Shown here: positions 37,869 to 50,436 of the stretch, piece by piece | How the letters are laid out: every line of letters begins with the position of its first letter | Position numbering within the stretch: the first letter of the stretch is position 1 | Source: Sepioteuthis lessoniana | Taxonomy: Eukaryota > Mollusca > Cephalopoda > Myopsida > Loliginidae | Length of the DNA: 64,000 nucleotides | Direction of reading: 5' to 3' | Assembly: GCA_963585895.1 (NCBI GenBank) | Contig: OY757904.1 | Location: 163,157,292 to 163,221,291, forward strand | Position numbers and translations under genes: made by a program | The notes under the pieces: model-generated | The model's database searches: none | The model's input: only the letters and a program-made list of their open reading frames with translations | What the model was told of the DNA's origin: nothing

Positions 37869-39199
37869 AAGTACTAACCAATAAAAAAGATGCCCTTTTT
37901 TTTCTATTTTGACTTGTGTACATAAGAACAACAATTTGAAAATGAATCTTCATTAGTCAAATAAAATATTCTGGAATGTCTTTCAATGTTATTCTGTAAG
38001 CCTAACAATAACTAGAAATGTGATGATTCTCCAAAGGATATTTATACACTTTATATTTCCTTTATTTTTTAATCCTTAGCTGAAAGAGACTTGCTTTGAT
38101 TTAAAAAGTCTTCTTTTGTATACATTTTGTTATTATAAAATTCTTTCAAGATTATTTTTTTGTTGGGAAATTATTCTTGAGGTTATAAGAAGACAATTTT
38201 TCTTTAGATAATGCCTCTGCTGGAAGTATTAGAAATAAACAAGACAATTCAGTCAACGTTGTATCATTAAAGTTTTTTCTTATGATTCATGTTAGTCTAT
38301 ATCTTAAAATGTCAATTAATCATAAGTTTTTACGAATGATATCCCTTTTGGCTTTACACACAATCATCATAATGAGATGTAGAGTGGCAAAATGGTTATC
38401 AGTAAAAAAAAAATTTAATCTGTAAACCAAATTCAAATTCTGGTCAAGATTATTATTATTCTTTTTTGCATTAATGTCTTTGAGAAATGCAAGAATCTGT
38501 TTTTCTTTGCAATATGTCTCATTGTTGGATGTCTTGATAAAATATCTCATTGATGGCATGTCATTATTAGAAGATACAGAAGAAAATAGATGAGTGAGTA
38601 TTCAGACCGACTACTCTCCCAGGATTATCTTACTCTCCCAGAATAGCTTTTACCTATTTGACCAACTTTCACATGTGCCATACACAAAGCAGGAAGGCAG
38701 TTGGCTTTTAGAAAGTAAAAAATGAAAGCAGAATTAATGCTACCTTTATTATTTGTAATCAAATATGACTTATAGCAGTGTCCATAGTACATGAATAATC
38801 TGCATTGCATATTTGAGATTGGAAGATATGAAAGAATTATATCTGTCAAAGATGAAAGCAATAATTATTTACAGTATCAAATATTGATATTAATTACAAG
38901 AGTACAATGAGTTGAAAATCTTTTTCTTTTATATTTGATATCCTTTATAATCTTATTGAACATGGTCACTGTCTCTCTTCTCTACCATACCATCTCTGGT
39001 TCTTATACCTCGGGTACATATATTTTATTTGATTTTGTTTTCTTTATGCCTGTATCATAGCCATTAGTTGCTCACATTGAAATTCTCTGGTATAAGTGCA
39101 TCATGGTCACCATCGTTGTCAGGAAATTTCCCACCACGGATCAATAACTATTTCCAAGGCCATTAATTCTGAGAGTTATTTTGGAGATATTTTCTCACT
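37869..39199. other. AT-rich, no gene recognised
   Basis: Short open frames only (79 codons at 38320-38559 minus, 78 at 38625-38861 minus). No domain seen. Confidence 0.5.
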
Positions 39200-39800
39200 G
39201 CTACTAATGGCCGGTAATATTGGCTACTTTCTCTTAATTGTATAATAACTAGTTTCATTATTTAACAGATATTAAAGAGAATTATTATCATGAAAATCAA
39301 GAGAAGATATAGCAACATCTTCTGCAAGAACACCCAGAGTAATAGATCAATCATCCCAGTGCAGCAATGTCTACCAACTCAGGCCATATTTCCTGGCCTA
39401 TGAACAGCTAGCTTCACACACAGACGAAACCAGTCCAAATGCAGAGGACACCACTCAGACCAATGACAACTTCATTAGTTCGCTTGCAGTTAATACTGAT
39501 CAAACCCTGGTTTAGCTGCCAATCCAACCACCAGGAAGTCGAATAGCTTTCTTCGGCAGCCTGACTCATTTAACCCTCAGCTCATCCACAGACTACATGG
39601 CTACATAGCAGCATCAGCAACTTGTCCAAATATCATCCAGACTCATTGTCATCAAGAACTATAAAACAGTCCAGTCTATGCTTTCAACATAAACACTTCT
39701 CTTGTTATTTCTTGCCAAATAAAAACTGTCTCTTTTAACAATACCACTTCACCTGTTAATCCTTCTTACCTAAGCCATTATCATTTATTTTCTAACATTT
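39200..39800 (+). mobile_element. Possible solo LTR
   Basis: This stretch is less AT-rich than its surroundings. Near its right part it has ACTATAAAACAG (TATA-like), then about 55 bp later CCAAATAAAAACTG (poly-A signal-like), then TTCTAACA followed by TTTGTGGGATCGAG, which could be an LTR end plus a primer-binding region. A near repeat (CCAACATTTGTGAGAATCGA) follows about 40 bp later. No second LTR, target duplication or coding region is visible, so this is tentative. Confidence 0.3.
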
Positions 39801-41811
39801 GTGGGATCGAGATATTCATCAGTCCTCCAACATTTGTGAGAATCGATGAAAAAAACCAATAAGATTTCAGTTTAATGCCATTGGATTCTATTCATCTAAA
39901 TTTGTCTAGACAACAATTGACTAATTTAGTTTTTCCAAAACCAGAAGAACTTGAAATGTAGACTAAACTTGGATTCAAATTCCTTTAATTAAGACATCTA
40001 TTTTTTGCTGCTAATTGTTTTATTTGAACTTTGTCTGCCAAAATGATTTTTTGCAAATAAAAACAGCACAAAGATTTGATGTTAAACAAATAATAAAGAT
40101 TAATCTCATTGCTTTACACATTTTCATCATCTCAGATTCACACCTGTGATGTTTTTTGCTTCAATAACTTTACATTTCTAGATAAATATATATTTCATAT
40201 AAAGTGGAAAGAAGTTTTAATGGCTAATAGAAGAACACTTAGTTCATCACACAATATAATCAATTTTGAGCAGGGATAAACTTAATTTATCTTAATATAC
40301 AGCAACTCAAATTTTTTCCTTTTTGTTTTTAGATAACACATTGTCAACCATTAATAATTTTTGATTTCTATTTCTGTCTTTGTTTTTCATTGCTAGAATT
40401 CATTGATATAGACTGACAGTCGGAGTAATTGCAATGAAAAGCAATTTAAATCAAAGAAATGCCCGTCAAAAATTAATAGTAGCAGCTCAGTATGTCATAA
40501 ATTGATTATAAGATAACAAAGACGTTGGTAATATAATATTTGTTGATGAAAGATTTATGTATGGAATTACATAAATGTAAATCATATATAGAAAAATACA
40601 ATCCTTTATTATATGTAAAATGTTTTTTCTTTTTATTTTGAGTAGAAAAATAGTTTGCAAAGAATTAGGTATAATTTAACCCTTTCACCACCAAGTTAGA
40701 TTGAAATTGTTTAGCAATAATTTATTTTTAAAAAATATTTGTACGTTTGTGCCGCTAGTTTTTTTTTTTTTTATAGATAAGCTCCATTTTTAATCCTTTT
40801 ATAATCTAGTTTTGTTTTTTTTAGTTTTGAATTTGCAAAATCCTGCTTTAAGTAGAACTCTTTAAGAGTTAAATTAGAATTTGACTGGGTCATTGGTGTC
40901 TCAGTGGGAGTGAAAAGGTTAACCTACTCAATGAAAGTAAAGTACTCTAATAAAATTTGGCTGTAACTAAAATTTATTAAAATATTTTAAGTTTCTTTTA
41001 CTGAAAGATTTTGTGCTTCATTTTAATTGTCACCTGCAAATGGATAATTATTTACACTGATTTTCATATCAGAAATATTTTTGAGTTTACTGGTAACTCT
41101 TGAAATGTTTCAATGACTTCAACACTACTTTGGCTTGAATTGGCTTATTTCTTTCCCAGATTTATAAATTTAATTTCTTTGCAAAGCTTTATGGGACTTT
41201 GTATCCAGAGTTCTGATGATTATCAATGCAACCATCATCCAAATATACCAAATTATTTTCACTTCTTTTTCAAAGTCTTTCTATTTACCTTCTATTAATT
41301 TTCTTATTTTCTTACAATTCCCAACCCCATCACTGTGTGATAAATGACCGATTTTAAAATTCAAAAGATTTTCTTTTCCTTATCTATAAGAATTATCTTC
41401 AAAACAATTTCTAAGTTTCATTGTATTCTAGTTTCCTAATTCTGAAGAATGGCTTCAATTTTCTGCTTGTATGATTTGTTTTTGTGGTTGAATTCAAATC
41501 TTTTCCATGTTTTCTTTTTCTATTTTCATCTTTCCTCATTGAATTTTTGTTGACCAGTTGTTTCCTTCATAGAGTATTCACTTTGGTTGGAACTTTTTAT
41601 GAAGTAACTCTGTTAAATGTAATCATTGTTACTCTTAAAAATAAGTAAAGATTTTCACAAATTACATTCCCAAAACAAATGGTGGACTTTAGAATTTATT
41701 CATTCACATAATTACTTTTTGTCAATATATGTTCCAAATAATGCACATTTAAAATAAATGCAATTGACTATAATGAAGTAATGGATAACAAAATACTAAA
41801 AGATGTCTTAC
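39801..41811. other. AT-rich, no gene recognised
   Basis: If the arrestin-like exon at 41812 is real, this is downstream intron of that minus-strand gene. I could not find its next exon here. Confidence 0.45.
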
Positions 41812-41946
41812 CTTGTCCCCATAAGCAAAAACGATCATCAAAGTAAATCTCCTCCTTGTCATGTTCTATTTCTGTACGGCGTACACCATTATCCATGGAC
41901 TCACACCATTTTGCACGTGCAGCACCTTTGAAGTAAATTGTCACTC
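41812..41946 (-). CDS. Internal exon, arrestin-domain (ARRDC-like) protein, partial
   Basis: Minus-strand exon of 135 bp. It is preceded by a good acceptor (TATTTTTATTTGCAG) and followed by a good donor (CAAG then GTAAGA). The first two bases finish a codon begun upstream. The next 44 codons are open, including VTIYFKGAARAKWCES, EIEHDKEEIYF and LWGQ, and one base is left over. The pattern hydrophobic-x-F-x-G-x-A-x-x-x-W-x-E, then E-x-YF and L-x-G, fits the N-terminal beta-sandwich of arrestin-domain proteins (ARRDC/TXNIP-like). These bind membrane receptors and ubiquitin ligases and control receptor traffic. Base composition is well above the AT-rich surroundings. No neighbouring exon was found, so the gene must have large introns or be cut by the window. 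A processed copy is unlikely because both splice sites are present. Family assignment is by motif memory only. Confidence 0.6.
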
Positions 41947-42199
41947 CTGCAAATAAAAATAGTTTTTATTATGAGATGAATTATAAAAAAACATTACAAC
42001 AGGCACAAACATTTACGTAGTAATTTTTGCTTAAAAGAATTAAATTTATATTTGTGATATAACAGAATTAAATAACCAGCCATAAAAATCTTAAATATTT
42101 CAATTTAAAGTGTCCAATTCCAAAATGTTGTAAAAACTTGATTTTTTATAACAATTTTACAAATAGTGTTTAACTTATTGATTTTTTCTTTGCTTTGGT

Positions 42200-42370
42200 A
42201 GAGGCACGAGCGTAGCACGTCGTGATCACGGAGGTGGCTTGGCTCTTTCAGAGTCAAGCCGAGGTTACTGTCAGAGCTGATATGATGCAGAAATAACTCG
42301 AAATTGGCAATGAAGACAGCGCATCACTGAAGACCTCCCTGATGCATCTAAGATGTATGATTGAAATAGC
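42200..42370. ncRNA. GC-rich, self-complementary island; candidate structured RNA
   Basis: An abrupt rise in G+C about 250 bp upstream (minus sense) of the exon at 41812. It has several short stems: CACGA with TCGTG, GGCTTGGCTCT with AGAGTCAAGCC (11 bp, 3-nt loop), TGATGC with GCATCA, and CATCA with TGATG. On the minus strand one frame is open for roughly 70 codons but has no recognised domain or splice signal. It could be a structured RNA, an exon I fail to recognise, or a SINE piece. Confidence 0.25.
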
Positions 42371-42904
42371 TGAATGTTTAATATAAAAATTTATTAGATA
42401 AAGAAATTTGTTTAATGATTTATGAAGAAACCCAATGAAGTTACTGGTTTTTCAATGAAGTATAAAATGTAATTCTGAAAAATAAAATGGATCTTCTTTT
42501 TCACCTCTTCTAGTTTTACTCTGATATTATATGTATAAGAATATTAAATATTTTCATATAAATAATTTTTCAATTGATAAGCCTTATATTTTAGACAGAG
42601 TCCTTTTATTTTTATTATGTACTATAAGCCCAATATCTAAGGCCTGGGAAATTCATATTAGATATCAATAAAGAGCTTAAATATAACAACCGTTCACAAC
42701 TTTTCTTTTTATGGAATGATCAGATGTCAGCACCCAAAGTCTGAATGTATTTCATCTTCAATTGTTTTTATGAATTGGAATCTCAGCGACAGGGTATCTA
42801 ATGGACCAGGTGGAGAGAATAAGAATTTCTGAAGGCTCAAGTGGAGGATAAGAGTTCAAAGGGTTGAGCATACAGTCTGGCCAAATGACCATTTTTAGAA
42901 CTTC
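42371..42904. other. No gene recognised
   Basis: Mostly AT-rich. The 71-codon minus frame at 42758-42973 runs into the repeat that follows. Confidence 0.5.
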
Positions 42905-43651
42905 ATTCTTTGTTACTAGCTGTAGAACACAATGACTGCCTCTTTGCAAAGGGGAAGACCCCTCCTCACCCAATGTACATCCTGGATATGATGCAAAACG
43001 ATCTGTTGGTGAGGCTCCAACTGTGAAGCTTTAAGGAGTGTGAAGTAACCCTTCATTGCCAATACTCCCAAGTCCACTTTGACTCAAAGTGGTTGTACTT
43101 GATAGGGTCCCATCTATGGGTCAAATAGAACTGTTTGATCATTTGACTGTGAGCAAACAAATGACTGTTGTTAAATTGAATTATTAGTGTTTGATAGCAA
43201 TACTTGAAACCATTTAACTGTGTGCAAATGAATGAGTAATGTTTAATAGAATTATTAGTGTTCAATAAAACTCTTTAACTGTGTGCTGAAACAGAATTAT
43301 TAGTATTACATATACTCAGAACCATTTAACGGTGTGCAAAGAGAAAACTTTTAGTGTAGAATACTTGAACTGTTTAACTCTGTGCAAAAATTGAATTATG
43401 TGTATTACATTGCAATACTTGGAATGATGAAGTCTCTACGAATAAATGAATAATGTTGAATAAAATTATTAATGTTAAATAGCAATACTTATAACCACTT
43501 CACTGAGTGTAAACAGATGATTAATATTTGATAGAATTATTAGTATTAGCTAGCAATGCTTGCAACCATTCAACTATATGCAAACAAATAAGCTCTGACT
43601 CATTTAAAAAGGTTATCTACAAAATAGATGTGTTTAAAAATCATATATATT

Positions 43652-43656
<5 letters not shown>

Positions 43657-43720
<64 letters not shown>
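43657..43720. repeat. (TA)n tract of the element, mariner target
   Basis: About 32 TA dinucleotides. The mariner starts exactly at its right edge, so the TA duplication cannot be told from the tract. Confidence 0.95.
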
Positions 43721-43721
<1 letters not shown>

Positions 43722-44625
43722 GAGGATCATTAAATAAGTTCCCAGACTTTTTTCATATGGGGACTTTTATTGATAGTACGCACATGAAACTCTAGTCCCC
43801 TTCAAAGTAATCTCCTCTGGCTGCTATGCGCTTGTTGTACAATTCCAACAACTTCTGGAAGGCCCCATGGAAGTCCTCTTGTGTGAGGATGTCAATGACC
43901 TTCATCACAGCCTCTTTCATCTCCTCAATTGTCACATAACAACAGCCTCTGAGCTTAGGGAATAACCAAAAGTCACATGGAGCTAGGTCTGGACTATAGG
44001 GAGGCTGAGGAACAGTCTTGATGCCCATCTTGGTCAAATAGTCTGTGACAAGGATAGAATTGTGGACTGGTGCATTGTCCAGGTGGAAATGCCTCTGACC
44101 CGATTTGAAGTGTGCTGGCCTCTTCTGACAGAATCTCTTCCTGAATTCGCTTAAAACCTCAACATAGTAACCCTAACCGTTTGGCCAATCAACTCTGGTG
44201 TATTGACTTCCTTATTCCTCCCACACCTCTCATCATTCCTCACAGACTCCTTGCCTTCCTTGGATCTCTTATGCCACTCAAGAACTGATGCTTGATTCAT
44301 GCATGATGACCGAAAAGCAGTCTGAAGCATTCCATACGTTTCTGTGGCATTTTTTCCGAGTTTAAAACAGAATTTTATTGCATATCGTTCTTCTAAAGTG
44401 TCCTCACATCCAGATTGCATTTTTGAAATTCACTAGCGATGATAATCAGGCTTTAGTAGGATGTATTCCAATTGCTGCTGTAGCTGTTGATTTGAAGCTG
44501 AAATCATAAAAATTGGTTAGTCATCTCATAAGATGTATAGCAATAACATATTGAATTTTCAAGAGTTTACTACAATTTTAAATGCCTGTACAAAAAAAGT
44601 CTGGAAACTTATTGAAGGCACCACT
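43721..44625 (-). mobile_element. Mariner, internally deleted copy 2
   Basis: 905 bp with imperfect 27-bp terminal repeats (CGAGGATCATTAAATAAG at the left; AGTGGTGCCTTCAATAAG read inward from the right). TA flanks lie at 43719-43720 and 44626-44627. Across most of its length it matches copy 1 at 7084, and it has the same joined sequence in the middle. Being nested in another repeat, it inserted after that repeat was in place. Confidence 0.93.
43792..44420 (-). pseudogene. Mariner transposase relic, better preserved of the pair
   Basis: Two frames. The first, from ATG at 44418-44420, reads LEERYAIKFCFKLGKNATET, VLEWHKRSKEGKESVRNDE and NTPELIGQTVRVTMLRF, then a stop: this is the N-terminal DNA-binding part. 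The second, in another phase, reads FCQKRPAHFKSGQRHFHLDN, APVHNSILVTDYL, the 43792-44037 frame with PPYSPDLAPCDFWLF, TIEEMKEAVMKVIDIL and a GDYFEGD end. Catalytic Asp 2 (LDNAPVH) and Asp 3 (APCDF) are present with 34 residues between them, but the segment that should hold Asp 1 is missing at the junction. A complete family member is about 340-350 codons; roughly 215 codons' worth remains. Confidence 0.85.
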
Positions 44626-44700
44626 TATATATGTATAAACAGGATTTAATATGCCATAAAACCCAAGGGTTAATATGCCATAAAACCCAACCAACCAACC

Positions 44701-44840
44701 TAAATAGAATTACTCAAGTTAGATAGGAATACTTGAGACTATTTATCTGTATACAAATAAATAATTAATATTAATACAAACAAACAAGTCCTGATTTGTT
44801 TAAAATCATACAAAGTATTTGCTTACAAATCATATATTTG

Positions 44841-44885
<45 letters not shown>

Positions 44886-44940
44886 GATTTGGCATTAAAT
44901 AACCTACAAGGATTGATATGCCATAAAACCCAACCAACCA
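44701..44940 (+). mobile_element. 71-bp-unit element, copy 5 (5'-truncated)
   Basis: Starts within a diverged unit (TAGAATTACTCAAGTTAGAT), then AAATCATATATTTGATTATA, a TA tract (44843-44882), GGATTTGGCATTAAATAACC and the end GATATGCCATAAAACCCAAC with CCAACCA. It follows copy 4 directly, in the same orientation. Confidence 0.75.
44843..44882. repeat. (TA)n tract
   Basis: Twenty TA dinucleotides at the same place in the element as the tract at 43657. Confidence 0.95.
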
Positions 44941-47231
44941 TTTTCAATGCAAAACATGACCCAAGTTTTTCCTAAATAATGTCTTAAAATATCACTCCAA
45001 TTTTATCGGCAATGTTGTGGTATTTCATAAGTTACTGTTTATCCAGATTTCTCTGGCTACCAACACTTGTATATAATCTAATTCCATAATACTGTAATAT
45101 GTAAATGGTTAGAGGTTCCATCAAATAGAATATTCTAAAATTATGCTGCTGATTATATATTTGGTATGTTTAACCACTTCAATACTAGAAAAACTATATC
45201 CAATGGATTTTATTTTTCATATTATTTTCTACACATTTTCAAATTCTATATTCTGTATTCCAAAATTATTTCCCGATTGCTTTTATGGAAATGCTTATGA
45301 ATCAAATGATTAGTGGTCATGAATTTGATGCTTTAATAGAAAAGAATAGGCAAACAAAACCCTGACAATTTGATTGAAATGAAAAAAAGAAAAATAACAT
45401 TTCTAATGAGAAGAAAAGTCTCGAGAAGATTTAAGAGAAATTTTTAGAATGTCTTAGGAAAATTGCAACTTTATTTGGACAAACAAATTCCTTCTTTGTG
45501 TTGCTGATAACCACTTTTTGCTTACAGATTATATACTTTTAGAAGGCAGTAGAATGAATAGGCCAAAATAATGAGTTCAGTTGTCTGAAGAAAACTTGAA
45601 ATGTTAATGACTCATGGAATGATTTGGCTGTAAGTCATAAATGATTTAACATTTATGAAAATGATTGATCAAGTAAACTAATTCTAAATGTTACAATTTC
45701 ATTCAAAATTATTTCAATTATTTTTTAAATATCAATAATTTAGGAAAACTAAAAAAACTAATATTACCAATTATTGCTTTTTGCTGAAGGAAAGGTTCTT
45801 ACAAAATATCAATGTAATTTTGTTTTAGTGTAATTTTATTCTAACACAAATTTACTATTAACTTTAGCTATGACTGCATAAAGTAAGGACAGAAGCAACA
45901 TTAGATCAGGACAAAAATGTCTTGATTGGCTTTTTGGTTGCTTGAATATTCCTTGAGAATATCTAAAACAATATTATATATTTCTGTATTAGTAACTGAA
46001 TATTTTCATAAAACTAATTTCTTAAAACAGATTTAATATATTTTGAATGTAAATGGACAAAAAAAAAATCAGGTTTGATTTTTAGGGTTGGATATTTTGT
46101 TTCCCTTAACGATAGAATAATACATTAAAATGTAGATGATTAAGAGAGACGTATTGAGACTGTAATATGAATTGCATAATCAGTCCACTTAAGTGGGCAA
46201 AAGACTATCCAGTCAGTTTGTTGATATATCAAAAATTGTTAAATTGAACCTCTTTTTCCTATTTTTAATGTTCTCAAGAAATTTCAGCTGATTCATTCTT
46301 CAACCCTCATCAAATGTATAATGGGTCAATAACATCAAAAATTTGAAGAAAGGTTCCAATATCTGAACAATATTTTAATAACATTTCTCAAAGTTATTAA
46401 GTATAAAGTTAATCATACTTATGTTTTTTAGCATTCTCCAAACTCAAGAAAAAAAAAATTAGATATCATACTAAATTTTTTTAAAAAGTGAATGATAATA
46501 AATTTCATAATCCTATTTTGACAAAACATTTATTTCTTTAATTTTCATTCTTTATAAATTTTCTTTTTCTCAAAAAAAGTGTGCAAACCTTCAAAGGATT
46601 TTTTAACTCTGAAAATCTGTACTTCAAGTAACTTTGGAATATTAGATGTCTTGAACAGTGAAGAAAAGAAGACCCAGTTTTCTGTTTTATACAAACAGTA
46701 AAAAAGATGAAAAAAACAAAAAATAAAAAAGAATATTAGTGTCTTCCTGTCAGGTAATTTCAGAAATTACATGTAAAAATCCTATTCCAAGTTGTCAATA
46801 TATTTTCTGATTTCCCGCTGTATCGTTTGGAAAGAGTGATGCTGCTTAACTAACATTTCTGTACATTTATAAAAATCAATGAAGGGAAAATTAATCGAAA
46901 TTTGGGTAATTGCTCTTAACAGAATTTTGTCATGATTTCAATTTTGCTTTTGACTATAATTTTCACAATTGGCATTTATATCAAAAAGAAAATTTAGGAT
47001 TTAAAAAAAAAGTATTTTTCACAAATTTTGCCAAAAAGCTATTTCACTCTTTTCTTTAAAGAATCTTTCATCATTTTGAAATATTTCAATGAAACAAGAA
47101 GAAAGAAATTTTTAAAAATAGATTTTAATTTTCATACAATGACATTATTTTCATTTGAAGCCAAAATTTTTACTCTAATTTAAATTCCTCTGTGTTTCCT
47201 CTTTTTATCCCATTTGAAACTTCAACTGTTC
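44941..47231. other. AT-rich, no gene recognised
   Basis: No open frame above 60 codons and no recurring repeat. Confidence 0.6.
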
Positions 47232-47310
47232 GAGCATCTCACATGGTGTAATGGTTAGCAAGCTGAATAAGTAGACAATTATTTGTGAGTTTGATTCTCT
47301 CTGGGTGCTC
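47232..47310 (+). mobile_element. tRNA-derived SINE head, second copy
   Basis: GAGCATC at the start pairs with GGTGCTC at the end (one G-T). It shares TGGTGTAATGGTTAGCAAGC with the head at 19427, and GAGTTTGATTCTC forms the B-box region. The body beyond 47310 does not match the 19.5 kb flank clearly. Confidence 0.65.
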
Positions 47311-50300
47311 CATTTTAAGATAAACTTAGAAAATAAATATGCTAATTTCTCAATTTTGAATCCAGGTAAATTAGCATTCAAAAATTCAATAAGGTGAATA
47401 TTTCAAATGAGTCGGCAATATGAAGCACTGTTTATCGTTAAACCTTTTTCATGTCCCAGAAGACTGTCAAAATGACCTTTTTTACTAGCTGCTGTGCCTA
47501 GAACTTTTTCTTTACCAGAGAGTGTGCTTTTATTTGATGGATTGTCTTTTCAGCTTTGGTTGCAGCAAACTCATGTTTGGCCCATTTTTTTTTTTTTTGT
47601 GGGTTGGAGGACTTTTCTCTATACACATTTTACATTCTACTGTAAATTTCACATGGTTTGTACTTCTCAGTAACCAAAATTTAGATTCAAGACCATTGTT
47701 CAAGCCTGGAGCACTCTGATTTGACACCATTTTGAATAGCCTTAAAATAAATATTTTTGTGAGATTACCATAATTTTTGCTATAGATCAATTCTGAACAA
47801 TGCAGAGTTTATATTTATGAAAAAAATTGTGAAAAAATTTACTTGCTTTTTTTAAAAATAAATTCCCCTTAATCATTGAATGACCCCCATTTAATATGTC
47901 CCTCCTCAGTCAAAAGATTCCCCATATTTATTGAATAACCCTCATATAAATGATTGTTTACAAAGAATATTGATAGGCTCAAATATATTTATTTTCTGTT
48001 TAATGATAAATTCTAAATGTTGACCTCAGTTATATTTTAAAATATTTATCCAAAAATATTTATACAGCCATTCTAATATTTGTGTGTAAGAAGAAAAATT
48101 GATTAAAAAATGTTGGTCAGTTATTCAAAAAGAAAACTTACACAAAACATTTGGAAATTTGAATTCAGAATTAAAATTAGAAAATTTTCACCTGAAATCA
48201 GTTTTTCACAATTCACTTCAACATCATTGTTCAAGTAGATTCTAGAAAAGTTTTATAAACGATCATCACCCTACGTATATTCTACTTATATATAACACAC
48301 ACACACACACACTCACACACACACACACACGTACACATATATATAATCACACAATCTGATCTCAAAGTAATGAGAAATTATGGTAATATGGTCTTTATCA
48401 TAAATCTTGGGTTCAAATTTTGCCAATTTGAATCTATTCATTAAAATAATTATAATTTCATAAATGTATTATTTTAACTTTAATATTTTTTAAATCTTAT
48501 ACTTTATAGTTTTTAAGTTACCCACAAATACAGATACTACACTCTGATTAATGGCAGAAGTGTCAAGAAGCAACACTTTAACCTTATATCTCTGATTTCA
48601 TCCTTTCACAGTACATCTTAATGTGTTTTTCAGCTACACGTTCATAGGTCATTTTTTCTCATCTTTGATATTTCTTTTCAACAATGCAAAGCCATGAACA
48701 ACAATATCATTTTTTCTTTCAAGAGAAATGATTTTTTACTTGAAATTCAGTGAAAATCTTTTGTAACTTTGAGAAAAGTCTTCAATATTCCAAATCGTAT
48801 TTGGAAAATTAAGCCCCTTCTTTGTATACATTTGGCTGACCCATTCTTCAGCCTTCATCAGGTGTTTATTTCAAGGAAAATCAGGACCAAGTTCAATAAT
48901 AAAACAACACTTCTTAACCTTTTTATTAGAAGTGATGCTAATGAGAGAAAGGTCAGAGTAAAAATTGTATTCCTAATTTTGCGTGCATATCTAAAATGGA
49001 ATATAACAGATGCAATCAACATAAAAATCAAACTTTATGAGCATAAGAAAACCATAACCAAACAAGACATCGGAAAATTTGTGATAATTGATTGTATCTA
49101 AAAAGAGAAGGGTACACATTAATTCTTTTAGAATGAGATTCAGATTATTAATATAGAACATTGTTAGGAAATGAAGTGGTTAAAAGATGTTGCATATACC
49201 AATATATCAGCAAAGTGCATAAGTTGGATGACTATAGATTTCAATGCTATATGGTTCTCTATGTTTAGAAAAATGGATATTGGGGAATTTTGCCATGTGT
49301 CGTTTGTAAAATTACTTTAGTACAAATAGGGTGTATGTCATACTGAACTAGATTGATCTGAGTCATAATGATTACTTTTTTTCTTTTTGTGTCACCCAAT
49401 TTTATACCATGGATTTTTAACATAAATCCAGGGAAGTATAAAAGGGAAAAATGTGAATGGATCATAAACAGAATTTTTTAAGAATAGAATAAAATGGTGA
49501 AAATCAGAATTACCTTCCACCACGAAATGGCCTGGAATCAAATGTTTGTAAATATGAATAAATGTTCAATTATCCAAAAAATATTTGGAAGATTACAGAA
49601 ATATTAACTCAATTAAAAATATTTAACATTTTTAAATGAAGTTTTAAAGCAATTTCAGGCAAACTTATTTGTCTAGAAGAGAAAATTTTAAAAATATATC
49701 TCATTCCAGAAGAAGTGAAAGTTTTTTTTTTCCCCCTCATGTCATTGCATCAGTCAACAATGAGTTGGAGTATTGTTAGATTAAAAATAAAACACAAATG
49801 ATAATGACAAGCGTAAAAAATAAAAACAAAGTGTTTCAATGTAATGAGAAGATTATAATGAGGTTGAAGATGTACAATCCATCAACCTCACCAGTTTGTC
49901 TCAGTAGCATTAATGTCCAATGACAAGGAGAAATCCAAAACAACTTGCAGCAATGATAAGCTACAACACCAGGCCAGAAAACAATATTAGTACTTTGACA
50001 TTATGTCCGAGATCTTCTCAAGTGCATGTATCATTATCAATATACACAAGTCTGAGATCTTATGTCAGTGATAATGTGCTGCCTTAAGTATCACCCTTGC
50101 ATGTGAGACCAGATAAGATCTAGAATGTTGACAACTTCATTTATCTTCCAGTATAATTCCTCCACTTAAAAAAGAAAAATGTTCATCAAAGTGATTCAAC
50201 TTAAGCAAAATACCTGTTGATTTAAAGACATATAAAAACAATGAAAAGTGATGACAAGAAAAACTGACAAAAATTAAATTTTTTAAATGGATTCTTGAAA

Positions 50301-50436
50301 TTCATCATGCTTAGTTTTTAAAATGAAGAACCAAAAATTTGAGGTCAACTCCTTAATACTGTGTAGTTTCTCCCTTCACTTGAATAATGACAGCTGTGTG
50401 TGGCACAAAGTCTCTTTAGGTTCTGGAATTGACATA
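47311..50436. other. AT-rich, no gene recognised
   Basis: The 110-codon plus frame at 48769-49101 is Lys/Ile/Asn-rich and shows no domain. A tRNA-like B-box trace (GGGTTCAAATTTTG near 48410) is not enough for a SINE call. 50350-50430 is less AT-rich and may be another transposon end. Confidence 0.45.
48295..48330. repeat. (CA)n microsatellite, interrupted
   Basis: CA repeats with one CTCA break. Confidence 0.95.

Larger units (their letters stand above)
42905..44700 (+). mobile_element. 71-bp-unit element, copy 4, with a nested mariner
   Basis: The head reads AGCTGTAGAACACAATGACT. It then has ACATCCTGGATATGATGC, GGTGAGGCTCCAACTG, CAATACTCCCAAGTCCACTT and AGGGTCCCATCTATGGGTCA. About six 71-bp-type units follow, several diverged or shortened (43150-43600). 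A TA tract at 43657-43720 comes next. After the mariner (43721-44625) the element resumes with TATATGTATAAACAGGATTT and ATATGCCATAAAACCCAA, matching the end of the 63.5 kb copy. The terminal motif is then repeated, with CCAA tails. Confidence 0.85.

Noticed and set aside
42235-42265. Histone 3' stem-loop
   Set aside because: GGCTCTTTCAGAGTC is similar, but it has one T fewer in the loop, a longer stem, and no histone gene next to it.
42000-47300. Upstream first exon of the arrestin-like gene
   Set aside because: I looked for the minus-strand reading of the usual YPGQ-type motif and found nothing convincing; it probably lies outside the window.
48769-49101. 110-codon plus-strand gene
   Set aside because: Lys/Ile/Asn-rich AT-driven translation, with no domain, splice signal or composition change.
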